From Craterostigma plantagineum (Eukaryota; Streptophyta; Magnoliopsida; Lamiales; Linderniaceae), in assembly GCA_027422505.1 (NCBI GenBank), contig JAPQWV010000005.1, forward strand, positions 16,448,501 to 16,512,500: a stretch of 64,000 nt of DNA. Reading direction: 5' to 3'. Below, one piece after another: positions 11,136-21,659 of the stretch. The number at the start of each line of letters is the position of its first letter. Position 1 is the first letter of the stretch. The notes below the pieces were generated by a model, which saw only the letters and a program-made list of their open reading frames with translations, did no database searches and had not been told where the DNA came from. Made by a program: the position numbers and the translations under genes.

Positions 11136-11156
11136 AAGACGGAGGCGAGAAGATGA

Positions 11157-11197
<41 letters not shown>

Positions 11198-11544
11198 GTG
11201 GGATGGGAGAGAGTGAAGGAGAGAGAGGGAGAATAAGATAAAATGTGGAGGGCTTTAATTTTGTCAGAAACCGCTCTTTTTTTGCGACGGAATTTCCGTC
11301 GCAAAAGCGGTCGCAATGTTTTCGACGGTTTCACCGTCGCAGTTGTACGACGGTTTTTTCTCACGGAATCTGCGTCGCAAATGTGCGACGAACTAGCCGT
11401 CGCAAAAATTTGCGACCGCTTTTGCGACGGAAAATCCGTCGCAAAACATAGCGACGGCTTTTGCGTGGTAAAATACCGTCGCTAAATTTTGCGACGGATT
11501 TTTGGTCGCAGCTTCCGTCGCTATTCGGACTTTTTTTTGTAGTG
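10591..11544. mobile_element. non-autonomous CACTA element with TTA target duplication
   Basis: Begins CACTACAAAAAA and ends TTTTTTTTGTAGTG, perfect CACTA-type termini, flanked on both sides by TTA (10588-10590 and 11545-11547). Both subterminal regions carry many direct and inverted copies of GCGACGGA(T)TTCCGTCGC, the expected transposase-binding repeats. The middle is GC-rich with a duplicated segment (CAGATCTGCC...CAACATCGACAAGCC twice) and GA microsatellites. It encodes no transposase; frames of 131-258 residues here are low-complexity Arg/Glu or Ser/Leu artefacts. Confidence 0.92.
11064..11195. repeat. (GA)n microsatellites inside CACTA element
   Basis: An uninterrupted GA run from about 11064 to 11131, a short unique spacer, then a second GA run to about 11195. 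Likely polymorphic. Confidence 0.95.
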
Positions 11545-11859
11545 TTAGCTACCACCTACGGCATCATCAGGCACCATCTGTGACACCATCATCCACCACC
11601 TGCGCATCGAAGCCGCCAACCACTACCTCACAATCACATCGCTCAACTCAGCGATTGGGGACAAATATGCTTGCTTCGATTTTTAGACATAAACTGCTTT
11701 TCTCATTTGTAATTTTTTTTATACACAAACTGCTTCGGTGTGTGATTATTTTCATCCTACACTGCTTCTTTTTAATTGTTTGGGCATTCACTAATTTTAT
11801 AGATTTATGTAAATTTCTTCACGGGTTTATTCTTACAAAATATGTTATTTTCTTGTATA

Positions 11860-12690
11860 GATGGAAGCCGAAGGAGGAAATAATTTCCGATCTCAACCAT
11901 CGGTTAATCTACCGGACATTATTCAGGCCCTTGAAAGCAATTCGGAAACAATGAAAATAATATAAATGGCAAGAGAAAGCGTGCGTCATCGGCATGGGAA
12001 CTTTAACAGAATTAAAGTGGAGATGTGGTATGCGGAGTGAAAATATTGCAAATGCCGTCTCAAAGCTCCAACAACTCATTTACTTAAGCACTACTAGAGA
12101 GCTGCAAAAAGTGACCGAAGAAAATGGACATTCTTCAATGTCTGATAACCGCAAATAAAAAGAGTGGAGGTCAAGAACTCTCGACGCATATTTGGTAGAG
12201 CATCTTGGGTTTCGAAGATTTGCTGCTAGCCTCCAACCATATTTTAAGAATTTAAATAGGAACACGCTCAAAATGGACATCCTAAAGATTTATGGTGAAG
12301 AGAGGACCAAGTGTTACCACACTCTGGAAAAGCTTAAATGTCGTGTTGCTATTACAACTGACACGTGGACATCAAGCTACACGAAAAGAGGCTTCGTGGC
12401 AATCAATGCTCATTACATTGATGACTCATGGACACTACGGAGTTGCATTTTGAGGTATTTCATTGATTTACTTAAGTTAGATTTATTTGCTTAACAGAAT
12501 ATTCTTATTATCTAGTCAATGTGTAGGTTTTTGTATATTTCCTCTCCACATACAACTCATGAGCTTTCAAATCACTTGTTAAGGCATTAATGGATTGGAA
12601 TATTGATCGAAAAGTATCTAATGTTACTGTTATATTTGTTCGACCGACGATGCCATGCTTCAACTCCTTCAACGAACGACGACTGTAGAT
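11860..12690 (+). pseudogene. hAT transposase fragment (BED finger, RICESLEEPER-like)
   Basis: Starts with a decayed BED-type region (KRKRASSAWE near 11975, with a frameshift, then NAVSKLQQLIYLST). Next come SRTLDAYLVEHLGFRRFAAS, LKMDILKIYGEE, and the diagnostic hAT segment CRVAITTDTWTSSYTKRGFV and INAHYIDDSWTLRSCILRYF at 12338-12460. After about 60 bp of probable intron it continues FPSPHTTHELSNHLLRALM, DRKVSNVTV, then after a frameshift TDDAMLQLL. The C-terminal hATC dimerisation domain is missing. Such proteins cut and paste hAT elements in the nucleus; this one is nonfunctional. Confidence 0.75.
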
Positions 12691-13432
12691 ATTTTATTCT
12701 AACTTTTTTCTTAGAAATTTTTATGCTTTTATTTTTCTGTTTCTCTTTAGTTCTTAGCATTTTTTAAGTTTTTTGGTTTCCTTAAAAGAAATACAACAAA
12801 AATCATTATATACATTAATCAATTAGGTTTTTCAAATTCCATTCATGGTCCATTTAATTTTTAACATGCACTTGCAAAGTTATACAAACTTTCATCCAAA
12901 TTTTTTGTCATTGACCTTATTAAAACTAAAAGCCGGTCAAATCATTAGATAAAACTGTCAAATTTTCGTTTAGTCGGTCAACGAGCTCCGCCAAGTGCCC
13001 TACGAGCCTAACCTCACTTCACAAACATAAGCCACAATTATCTCAATCTACCCCGCTCATTAATACGTCGAACCATCACCGTCTCAATACGGTGGAAACC
13101 ATCTCTCAACCTTATGTGATAGCACATGCCATGCATATACATGATAGTACATGAAACGTGATGCCACATGAAACGTACGTAAACACGTAAAATATGTAAT
13201 TCATCGAAGCACATAAATATCATATAAGTGTTTACGCGTTGGAGATGAATGATTCACCTACCTGTCCTCCTAATAAAATTAGTCATGTAATCTGGAAAAA
13301 ATCCTACGCTTCGAACCTGTTCGAATATTTGGGCTGGGAATTCCTTTGTCCCTAATTGATGTTCTTATTTTGGTGGTATACCTTTCCCTTCTTTTTTCCT
13401 TATTTCAAGTTATCAAGATCGATTTATATATA

Positions 13433-13475
13433 TGTTGTATTATATATGTTATATATGTTATATATGTTATATACG
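13433..13475. repeat. (TTATATATG)n short tandem repeat
   Basis: Four to five copies of a 9-10-bp unit TATATATGTTA. Confidence 0.85.
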
Positions 13476-13610
13476 TAGGTGTTGAAGTCCAAAGGTGCTT
13501 TGTAATTGATGATGCATATTTCCCTAAGGCTAAGAAAACTTAGTATTAGTCATACTTAAACAAATATTAAATAGTTACCACGTGTTACTATAGGTCTCGT
13601 GATTTGGGCA

Positions 13611-13614
<4 letters not shown>

Positions 13615-13648
<34 letters not shown>
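13615..13648. repeat. (AT)n microsatellite
   Basis: Uninterrupted AT dinucleotide run of about 34 bp. Confidence 0.95.
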
Positions 13649-13651
<3 letters not shown>

Positions 13652-14783
13652 TGTATGTAAACATATCTAATGTGTGTAATGTGAAAACCTTCTTGCATCA
13701 AACAAAGGCCACGAAAATTTTCTTGCAACAAACGAAGGCCACGAAAACTTTTACTCATGAGAACTTGCTCCACAAAAGCTTCTTAGTTTGAATATATATA
13801 TACGAAATTTAAAGTCTCATGCCCCACCATTATATGTCACGAAAAATCTATAGCCCGTCCACGAAAACTTTGTTGATTCTATACTATACCACGAAGACTT
13901 TCTTTTCAATTCTTGAAATTTCTACTATTCTTATTCTTATTTAAATGTCGAAAAATGTTCCCTAAATTTCCGTCATCAAACTTCCTACTTAACCTATTAC
14001 ATAGTTAATTTACATCAAAATCCCATTACGGGTATTATATGATGGCTCTCTCTAGAACGGTCAATTTGGCCCATGGCCCGCGGGCCGGCCTGCCCTGCCC
14101 CTCCAAAAGGGCGGGCTGGGCTGGAATTTTTTAGGCCCGCTTATTAATTATATATATATATTATATTTAAAATATATTAATGTTGATAAATATATAATTA
14201 AATTTATAGTTAATAATTATAATACATATATATTAATCTTATATATCTAAAGAAATGTAGGTTTCACCTACTGCTGCCACGTGTCCTGTCATTGGGATTT
14301 TTGCATTATTAAAATTAATTATTTATTTTTGTTGCATAGAAAAAACCATCCCACTTTCTAAAACTATCCACTCAAACACGTACATATCTATTTATCAAAA
14401 ATCAATTAACTCAACTCAAAATACATATTCCATACCCGATTTGGAATTGCGTATATTCTTCATTCCACGGTACCGCAAAAAAAAATGATGTTGCTGCAGT
14501 TACTTTTGATGCTTTGCTAATTAGCTTTATTGTTCTTCGTTTGGGTTCCAACTGTTGTACACAGTGGTTGACTGCGATTACTGAAGTTGGATGATGAACA
14601 TGTACTTGGTTTTACAGATATATGGTTAGGAGGCGTGGAGGTTGTCTAAAGGGTGGAATACGAATTAAAGCTTCTGCGAAGGAGCAACCAAGTTCATGTT
14701 CGGGTCCGAAACCAAATGCAAAGCCTCAGAGGTACCATTTGTTTGCGGAAATTCCTGAATCAGATTTGTTGGTGGGCGGGGAT

Positions 14784-15496
14784 TAGGGGTGGTTCGGTAC
14801 GGAAATTTCAGTATCGAAAAAACTCATACCAATATCATACCTTAATTTCGGTATACCTTAAATTTCGATACGGTATGATACCGAAATTTCGCTATGGTAT
14901 CGGTATCATACCCTTTATACCATTCACATGGAGGGTTTTTTACCATGAGTGTCTCGTAACTCGTTAATTCGTTGTTTTTGAATTTTTAGTCAATTCAAAC
15001 TCCTTAGGCCCTAATAAGATGGATTATTAATACCAAATTTTCCAAAAATAAGAAGATTTTTAATTCATAAAATGACCTTAAATAATTTACATATTTTAGT
15101 CAGTCTCCTTAGTAAGACAAAGAACTTACATAAATATGGTGAGCCTCAATAATCTTAGAAAGTTGGTATAGTTAATAATTTATGGGCTATAAATTTATGC
15201 AGTTCCTTATAATATTTTTATCCATTTTATATTTTTTTGATAATATAATATATGTACGTGTGTGTATATATACATATATATATATATATAATATTATAAA
15301 TTTTAGTATTTTGGTATTTTGGTATAATCGGTATACCTAAATTTTAAAATTTTCGTACCATTACCGTACCGAAAATTTTCGGTACGGTATCATACCTTAT
15401 CAAAAACTTCGGTATACCAAAATTTTCGATATTTTCGGTACGTTTCGATACGATAAGGACAGTATATCGGTATTTCGGTATATTTCCCCACCCCTA
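14784..15496. mobile_element. hAT MITE (inner layer)
   Basis: Termini TAGGGGTGG...CCACCCCTA with a perfect 8-bp duplication GCGGGGAT at 14776-14783 and 15497-15504. The body consists largely of CGGTATACCGAAAT-like words in both orientations around an AT-rich centre with a TATATA microsatellite. 713 bp, noncoding. Confidence 0.92.
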
Positions 15497-15527
15497 GCGG
15501 GGATGCTACACTTTCTTATATCTTTTC

Positions 15528-16690
15528 AGCATGAATGTAATAAAACATTCTCTATGGGGAAATCTCGACACAGATGAATGTTATCAAATTTTTCGTGATA
15601 TGCAAAAAGTTCTAATTCTAGCTGTATCACGAGTTGAAGTGAAAAGATTCGATGGTGAGTTCGACAAGTATAGCTCTAATTTTCTATCTATTTTTTGATA
15701 AGGGTTTCAACTTAATTGTGTTTTCTACATCTGTTGTTATGGTTCTTCTAAGGTGCATATATAAACACAACAAGATTTATCAGAGGATTATACACCCGTA
15801 CATGGTATGCTTTTAAGATATTATACTTTAATCATTCATATTTTCATAAGCGTGGATTATTAAACTAAAATATAATTACTTTCAGGTATAACAGAGATAC
15901 GATTGCAGAAAAGCACATTTCATTGTGTCAAAGAAGAGGGAAAACTTTACATCAATTACAAATCTTGCTTGCTGCTCATTAGATCAACTTAAAAGATATT
16001 GGTGTCATTGCACACATATGATTTCCTGACATTTCCGCAAGATTGTTTATTTAATATTATATGAATAAATATTAACATCTTATTCATTAGGGTCGGGGAT
16101 AATATTTTTGTGTACGTGCATCCATATCCCATATTGACATGGCAACAATTTGGTATAAATCGTGCCCTTTCTGTATGGTCAACAAATTCACGGATGGTTA
16201 CTGCATAAATTGCAATAGGTTGGTCCCATTCACTAAACCGAGTTATGGAATAATATCCACTTTTAATTTTGTTTAAACTTACTATACTGAAAATATAGAA
16301 ATCAAATTATGTGTTCTCATATCATATTATTATGTATCCTTCAGATATCGATTGAACATAACAATCAGAGATCATGTTCCAAACAACTGACTTACTGGAT
16401 CAAGCAAAAATCATAGTAGGGATATCAGCATCAGTTTGAAGAAAATTTTTACAGAGGTATAATAAGCTTATATACGATTATTTTTTATACTTATGTGTTA
16501 AACTTATTAGTTTTTTTATTTTGTTGAGTGAAGATGGGGCCATTCCTAATACAAGATTATCTAAATAATCGTTTAATTTCAGAATTTAATTTTATTCTAC
16601 GGGCGCCCACCGCATATGATGATGATATTAAGGTATCGTATGTTTTCAGAGTCGATTGGGAGGAAGAGTATAATTATTTATACTTCAAAC
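15528..16690 (+). pseudogene. replication protein A large-subunit-like relic in Helitron
   Basis: Exon-like pieces separated by AT-rich introns. Near 15540-15650: KHSLWGNLDTDECYQIF and LILAVSRVEVKRFDG, which fits the LWG(D/N)...PVxAxxxVxVxxF pattern of an RPA OB-fold. Near 16136-16255: IWYKSCPFC, then GYCINCNRLVPF, a C-x2-C...C-x2-C zinc ribbon. Near 16346: YRLNITIRDHVPN, the following OB strand. This order is the C-terminal DNA-binding domain of RPA1. RPA-like genes are recurrent Helitron passengers in plants. Introns are not firmly resolved and some junctions contain stops, so I call it a relic. Confidence 0.65.
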
Positions 16691-17417
16691 GGCGACAATT
16701 GTAACGAATGAATTTTATTATCGATCATCTTATATATTAGACCGTTTGACATATTAATTAATCATAACTTCAAATACTTTTAATTTAAAAATTTATATGT
16801 TTGATATTATAATAGATTGTCACTACGTATAAACCTTGCGTCGCATATCTCACAATCTTAAAAACTATCACCAATTGTGTATTATAATTCATTTTTTTCA
16901 GTTATGGTTTTTCATTATACAGATTCTTAAGATCCGTGCATCTCACGGGCAAAAAACTAGTAAATATATAATTATATGTTGGTTATCCATAACTTATTAA
17001 TAAATACCTTAATTAATTAAAAAATATATAATAAACTAAAGTATAAAATTAAAAATAAAAAAATTAAGAAACTTCCTGGGTTCCATTTTTGAGGCCCGCT
17101 ACATGGCGAGCCAGCCCTCCTCGGCCCTGCCCATTGACAGCTCTAGCTCTCTCTATGTTGTTAAGTAATTTATTAATTATCATTTATCATATTTTTTTTC
17201 TTCAAAAACACATGGGTTATTGGTATATCAAGCAAAATTACTGAAAGCAGTTATTTCTAACAATCTTGGTAAAAGAATATTGATCTCTCTAACAATATTT
17301 TCCGCCCATTCGAACCGAAAGGGTGTATCTATCTGGGTCACTGCGTGAAACTCCAAAGGTACGCGCTTGGGCTGGTGGTCGAGGTTGTTTCCTCGAGATC
17401 TTGTTCAGCTTAATTCC

Positions 17418-17695
17418 ATGGCAGATGAACGCAGACAATTCCCAAAAAAAGAAGCCATCAACTCGCTCGATTGGGAGGCTTTATCCCCCGACAAAGAAAA
17501 CTTGCTCCTAAGCTCGGTGATGAAGTATATGGTTGTGTTAATATCTGTAAGTTTAGGAACACATACGAGAAAGACAATGGAGAGGATGAGCAAGCCGACA
17601 GAGAGGCTTTCATTGTATTAGATCAAAAATGGAGATGGGTTACTTATATGGCTGATGATTTGGAGCCTCTTTTTAGCTTCACTTGCACTCCATGA
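17418..17695 (+). pseudogene. possible gene fragment, unrecognised
   Basis: Two overlapping frames look more protein-like than the surroundings: MADERRQFPKKEAINSLDWE in one, and DEVYGCVNICKFRNTYEKDN, DREAFIVLDQKWRWVTYMAD, DLEPLFSF in the other, ending at TGA 17693-17695. One frameshift or a spliced intron would be needed to join them. It ends 33 bp from the stop codon of the convergent PPR gene. Family not recognised; could be a decayed exon or chance. Confidence 0.3.
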
Positions 17696-17728
17696 GAACT
17701 ACATTGGTGAGAAGATGATCATTCTTTC

Positions 17729-19948
17729 TTACCCAAAACTCCCCATGTCCATCTTCATGCACAAGTGCAGTTGCTTTAAGACAGGACTCAACATGCAAGA
17801 AAACAAGGGATGATGGTTTTTATTATCTCCAGCGGTGAAAGTATAAGCGCTGTTATCAACATGCACCAAACTACAACCAGCAACTGTCTGCCCGCCTTTT
17901 TCCTTCATTAACATCCTCATGTCAAAAGATCCTGCCCATGAATCCATAGCAGCATCGACGTACGATGCAAGTAAATAACCCGAAGCATTAGATGGCTCCA
18001 ATTCAAGAATCTCAGAAACAGCATTATTACCAATTATTGCAGTTCGATAATTCCTACATGCACTTAAAATCGCACTCCATGCACTAGCATTAGCTTTCAA
18101 GCCAATAGGGATACAGTTCATTATATGCATTGCATCATCGATATTCCCAGCTCTTGCAAGCAAATCGACAAGGCAAGAAAAGTGTTCGGGCAGTTTTTCA
18201 ACGTTATGCTTTCTTAACAATCTTTCGAAAACTGAAAGTCCTTCCATAACCAATCCTCCGTGGCAACAAGCAGATAATACCGAGAGAATTGTCACTGCAT
18301 TGGGCTTCAAACCACGAAGCTCCATTTCAGACAGCAACGCCAGAGAACAACGTGGGAGCCCATTTAGGCCATATGCAGAGATCATTGCGGTATATACAAT
18401 ATTATTCTCTGCTGATATCTGATTAAATGCCTTCCTCGAATCTTCAATTGCACCACACTTTGAGTACATGTCGAGTATAGCAGTTCCAATGACTACGTCT
18501 GATGCGAGACCAATCCGTGTAGCAATTCCATGCGCTGCTTTCGATATGCTAATTTCAGCATATAGCCCGCAAGCTTCGAGAAGGTTTAACATGGTAATGG
18601 AATTTATCTTACACGGCGAAATTCGCATCAATTTTGAGTAAGTATCAATTGCTCTACCGGGCATGCCACAGTAGGTGAAGCTTGAGATCATCGTACTCCA
18701 TGTAATAACGTCTGGCTCACTGTCTAGGCAGAATAGTCTCCAAGAATGAACGATCTGATTGCACTTTGCATATGCATCAATCAACGAACTTGTAGCCAAA
18801 TCGTTCAATTGCATACCTTGACGATAGAATCTAGAATGAGTGGACTTGCACTTACGAAGGTCTCCCAAGTTCTTACAAGTTTGGACTAGGTTTACTAGAG
18901 TTACCTCGTCAGCATCGAGCCCTGAGCTTCTCATGTCATGGAACAATTTTAGTGTGTCGACGTACTCTTCTTTATGAACAAAGCCAGAGAGTAGGGAATT
19001 CCATGATACTAAGTTCTTGTGAGGAATCTCGTTGAACGCTTCAATGGCAGAATCGAGATCACCGCATTTGCAATAGAGATCGACAAGAGTGTTCAGTACG
19101 AACAAATCACCATTTAAGCCTCTTACGATGACATAGTTATGGACTGATCTTCCTACGTCTATGTCGCCTAATTTAGCGCATCCTCTGAGTACACTTACCA
19201 TGGTCTTACCATCTGGTCTAACTTCACAATCTGAGACCATTTCCCAGAATATCTTCAAAGCAAAGGAAATCTCATCATTATGCACATATCCTCCAATCAT
19301 CACGCTCCACGAAATAACGTCTTTGTCGTAGATTTCGCTGAATAGTTTCTCTGCATAATCCATCCTCATGTCCGTATATAACCCTAAAAGAGAATTTTGT
19401 ACCGAAGTAAGGGTCAAAAGCCCACTTCGAATCAAGTAACAGTGAAATGCCTGGCCATGTTCGTAAGCTCTAAGATCGTGGTAGACTTTAATCACATGAA
19501 TCAAAGTGGAAACATTAGGTTCAAATCCAAATGATCTTGCTCTAACAAATAGGTCCAACCCTTCTCCAAGAGCACCACCATCAATATGTGCACGAAGAAC
19601 AATGTTCCAAGAAACTGAATCTTTTGCTTCGATGCAGTCAAAGACGTTCGCAGTGCAGCTCAGCAGTCCAAATTTTGCATAGAAGTCCATCATTGAATTT
19701 CCCACAGAAGAGAATGATTTGAATCCATCTTTGATAAGGGATGCATGAACGGACTGCCCGAGTCTTAATGACGTAAGGACCAAACAAGCCTTGAGAATTT
19801 GCGAGAAAACGGAGTGATCTGTAACTTGACCGCCCACTTGTTTGAATGCTATGTAGTTATAGAGAAGCTCCTTCCATGTACAAGTAGATGATGCTTTAAT
19901 CTTATCGACAAAAGTCAGAGAATTGCTGCGAAGGACTACAGAGCACAT
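17729..19948 (-). CDS. pentatricopeptide repeat (PPR) protein, PLS/E-type
   Basis: Intact, intronless 739-codon gene starting at ATG 19948. PPR motifs run through most of its length: repeated units such as VSWNIVLRAHIDGG, VISWSVMIGGYVHND, LVSWNSLLSGFVHKE, VITWSTMISSFTYCG and IVYTAMISAYGLNGLP, alternating with KAAHGIATRIGLASD and LDMYSKCGAIED type helices. The C-terminus (SAWSAILSACRNY, ILELEPSNASGYLLAS, then MLMKEKGG and a SLVHVDNSAYTFTAGD block) corresponds to E/E+ motifs; no DYW deaminase follows. Such proteins bind organellar RNA, often for C-to-U editing in mitochondria or plastids. From memory it resembles Arabidopsis At2g17210 in length and order. The N-terminus is not a clear targeting peptide. 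Only intact host-type gene in the window. Confidence 0.95.
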   Translation of the reverse strand: MCSVVLRSNSLTFVDKIKASSTCTWKELLYNYIAFKQVGGQVTDHSVFSQILKACLVLTSLRLGQSVHASLIKDGFKSFSSVGNSMMDFYAKFGLLSCTANVFDCIEAKDSVSWNIVLRAHIDGGALGEGLDLFVRARSFGFEPNVSTLIHVIKVYHDLRAYEHGQAFHCYLIRSGLLTLTSVQNSLLGLYTDMRMDYAEKLFSEIYDKDVISWSVMIGGYVHNDEISFALKIFWEMVSDCEVRPDGKTMVSVLRGCAKLGDIDVGRSVHNYVIVRGLNGDLFVLNTLVDLYCKCGDLDSAIEAFNEIPHKNLVSWNSLLSGFVHKEEYVDTLKLFHDMRSSGLDADEVTLVNLVQTCKNLGDLRKCKSTHSRFYRQGMQLNDLATSSLIDAYAKCNQIVHSWRLFCLDSEPDVITWSTMISSFTYCGMPGRAIDTYSKLMRISPCKINSITMLNLLEACGLYAEISISKAAHGIATRIGLASDVVIGTAILDMYSKCGAIEDSRKAFNQISAENNIVYTAMISAYGLNGLPRCSLALLSEMELRGLKPNAVTILSVLSACCHGGLVMEGLSVFERLLRKHNVEKLPEHFSCLVDLLARAGNIDDAMHIMNCIPIGLKANASAWSAILSACRNYRTAIIGNNAVSEILELEPSNASGYLLASYVDAAMDSWAGSFDMRMLMKEKGGQTVAGCSLVHVDNSAYTFTAGDNKNHHPLFSCMLSPVLKQLHLCMKMDMGSFG

Positions 19949-20341
19949 AGCAGATGAACTCCAATTTCCTCAAAGAGAATTAGCAAAAAACGAAAAGAAT
20001 TCAACAGAAACAGATGCGTGAATGCACTAATATGACCTCATAATCCACTACGTTAGAGAAACAGTTCAATCGTTGCAACACCATAAGTTCGGTGGCCAGA
20101 GCCTATTGGACTTGAATATCAAATACCTCTTTCGCTCATTGATACAAACACTTTGTGGGCGTTATACGAGGCACGTCTGTCGGCTAGAGTAACGTTCGAA
20201 CCCAGTAAAATTTCAAGGTCTGTACGACAAACGTCAATGGGAGGGGATTACCACTTATTTATTTGATAGTGATGTGTGGTTGTCCATTCGTACACTTGTA
20301 ATTGTTTCTACAAGTGACAAATTTTGAAATGTCTTTGAATG
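19949..20341. other. upstream region of the PPR gene
   Basis: About 390 bp between the PPR start codon and a foldback transposon. No clear TATA box at a fixed distance is evident. Any promoter must lie here or extend into the transposon. Confidence 0.4.
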
Positions 20342-20350
20342 TTAAAACAA

Positions 20351-21650
20351 GGCAAAAACCTAAAATGTCCCAAATGTTTACCCCTAAACCAATTTAGTCC
20401 CCGATATTTCGTGAGGACCAACTTAGTCCCCAATGTTATCAAATTTGAACCAAATTGCTCCCCGCCGTTAAATAGCTGTTAATATGAATGGAAGTTGACA
20501 CGTGTCGAAAAATAAAGTAAAAATTCAAAAAAAAAGAAAATTACTAATAAATTAAATAAAAATATAAATTAAAAATTAAAAAAGAGAAAAAAATCCAAAA
20601 AAGGAAAATAATTCAAAAAATAGGAAAGAAAAAACTAATAATTTTAAAAATCCAAAAAAAAGGAAAAAAATTCAAAAAAGAAAAGAAAAAACTAATAAAT
20701 TAAAATTAAATAAAAAAGGGTGAATTAAATTGATAAATTAAATGCAATTAAAATATAATGATAATAAAAATAATAAACTAAAATAGAGAAAGATACAAAA
20801 TTAAAATAACTTAAGTAAAAAAATAAAACAAAAAAAGAGAAAAAATGTTAAAACTAAAAAAATAATAAATAATAAAAATGAAAAATAAAAAAAATTTATT
20901 TATTAAAAACTGAAAATAAGTGAAAAAATAAAATATGAAAAAAATGTCACTGAAAGTTGACGAGAATTCCCGATCTCGTATCTGTCCAGTTAACGGGGAT
21001 GCCATCATCCCAGTATATTTGTTAGAAAAAGTTTGAGAAATGGGACGATTATGTCCTCATTAACTATGCAGGGACGGTCTTCGTAAAAATTTTTGAGGGA
21101 TTTTTTTATCCTTAATTTTGTTTTTTTCTTTTTATTTAGTTTTTAATAAAAAAATATATTTTTACTTTTTACTTATTTTTAAATCTTAAATTTTTATTTA
21201 CAATTTTTTATTTGAATCTGCTCTCTCTATTTCTTTATTTTTATCTTGTATTTTTTTCTTTGTTTGATTTATTACTTTTAATATATTTTCATTCTCTCTT
21301 TCTTTTTTATTTTATTTTACTTTATTACTTTTAAATTTAATTTTATTATTATTTACTTTTTTATTTGTTAGTAATTTTCCTTTTTTTTATGAATTTTTAC
21401 TCTATTTTTTTAATTTTTTTTCCTTTCTTTTTGGATTTTCCCCTTTTTAATATTTAATTTATGATTTTTTAAGTCTGGCCAATCGCATGTCGACACGTGT
21501 AAACTTTCATCCAAATTAACGATTATTTGACGGCGGGGACCAATTTGGTTCAAATTTAATAACATCGGGGACTAAATTGGTCCTTGCGAAACATTGAGGA
21601 CTAAATTGGTACAAGGGGTAAACATTGGGGACCACTTTAGGTTTTTGCCC
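20351..21650. mobile_element. Mutator-like foldback MITE with long TIRs
   Basis: Long inverted repeats of about 170-190 bp: left GGCAAAAACCTAAA...ACCAATTTAGTCCCC...GACACGTGTCG, right the inverse ending TTAGGTTTTTGCCC. Flanks TTAAAACAA (20342-20350) and TTCAAACAA (21651-21659) match at 8 of 9 positions, the size expected for Mutator-like elements. Inside the TIRs the left arm is A-rich and the right arm T-rich, so nearly the whole 1.3 kb can fold back around a unique centre at about 20945-21100. Noncoding. Confidence 0.82.
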
Positions 21651-21659
21651 TTCAAACAA

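Larger units (their letters stand above)
10268..12690 (+). mobile_element. hAT element relic (5' end and part of transposase)
   Basis: The left edge TAGGATGGAAATTGAG resembles the common plant hAT terminus TAGGGATGGCAAT, followed by a GC-rich stretch of CCCGACC/GGGCGGG words. Transposase sequence follows at 11860-12690, and a CACTA element interrupts the 5' region. No right terminus or 8-bp duplication was found, so the element is truncated. Confidence 0.5.
12691..14044. other. AT-rich noncoding DNA
   Basis: No coding signal. Contains simple repeats (next entries) and several spaced copies of CCACGAAAACTTT-like words at 13700-13910, possibly a decayed tandem repeat. Confidence 0.6.
14237..16960 (+). 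mobile_element. non-autonomous Helitron
   Basis: 5' end TCTTATATATCTAAAG after an A. The 3' end has a hairpin CCGTGCATCTCACGG, a short A-rich spacer and CTAG, followed by T. This matches the 5'-TC, hairpin plus CTRR, A|T insertion rule. The interior carries an RPA1-like relic and is itself split by a hAT MITE. No Rep/helicase is present. Confidence 0.88.
14053..17145. mobile_element. hAT MITE split by a Helitron (outer layer)
   Basis: Termini TAGAACGGTCAATTTGG and (inverted) TAGAGCTGTCAATGGGC, each followed by GC-rich GGCCCGC/GGGCCGG sequence. A perfect 8-bp target duplication GCTCTCTC lies at 14045-14052 and 17146-17153. Removing the Helitron leaves about 369 bp, close to the related MITE at 22137-22548 (412 bp). 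Confidence 0.9.

Noticed and set aside
10588..11364. 258-codon minus-strand frame and a 131-codon plus-strand frame
   Set aside because: Both cross the GA microsatellite and CACTA subterminal repeats; composition is Ser/Leu or Arg/Glu low complexity and they overlap antisense.
13680..13930. Possible CRISPR-like or satellite array (CCACGAAAACTTT words)
   Set aside because: Spacing and unit are irregular; plant nuclear DNA, no true direct-repeat array.
20170..20215. GTTCGAACCC, a tRNA/SINE B-box-like word
   Set aside because: No matching A box at the right distance and no cloverleaf; chance occurrence.
20811..21008. Phe/Tyr-rich 65-codon frame resembling a membrane peptide
   Set aside because: Falls in the A/T homopolymer-rich arm of the foldback MITE.
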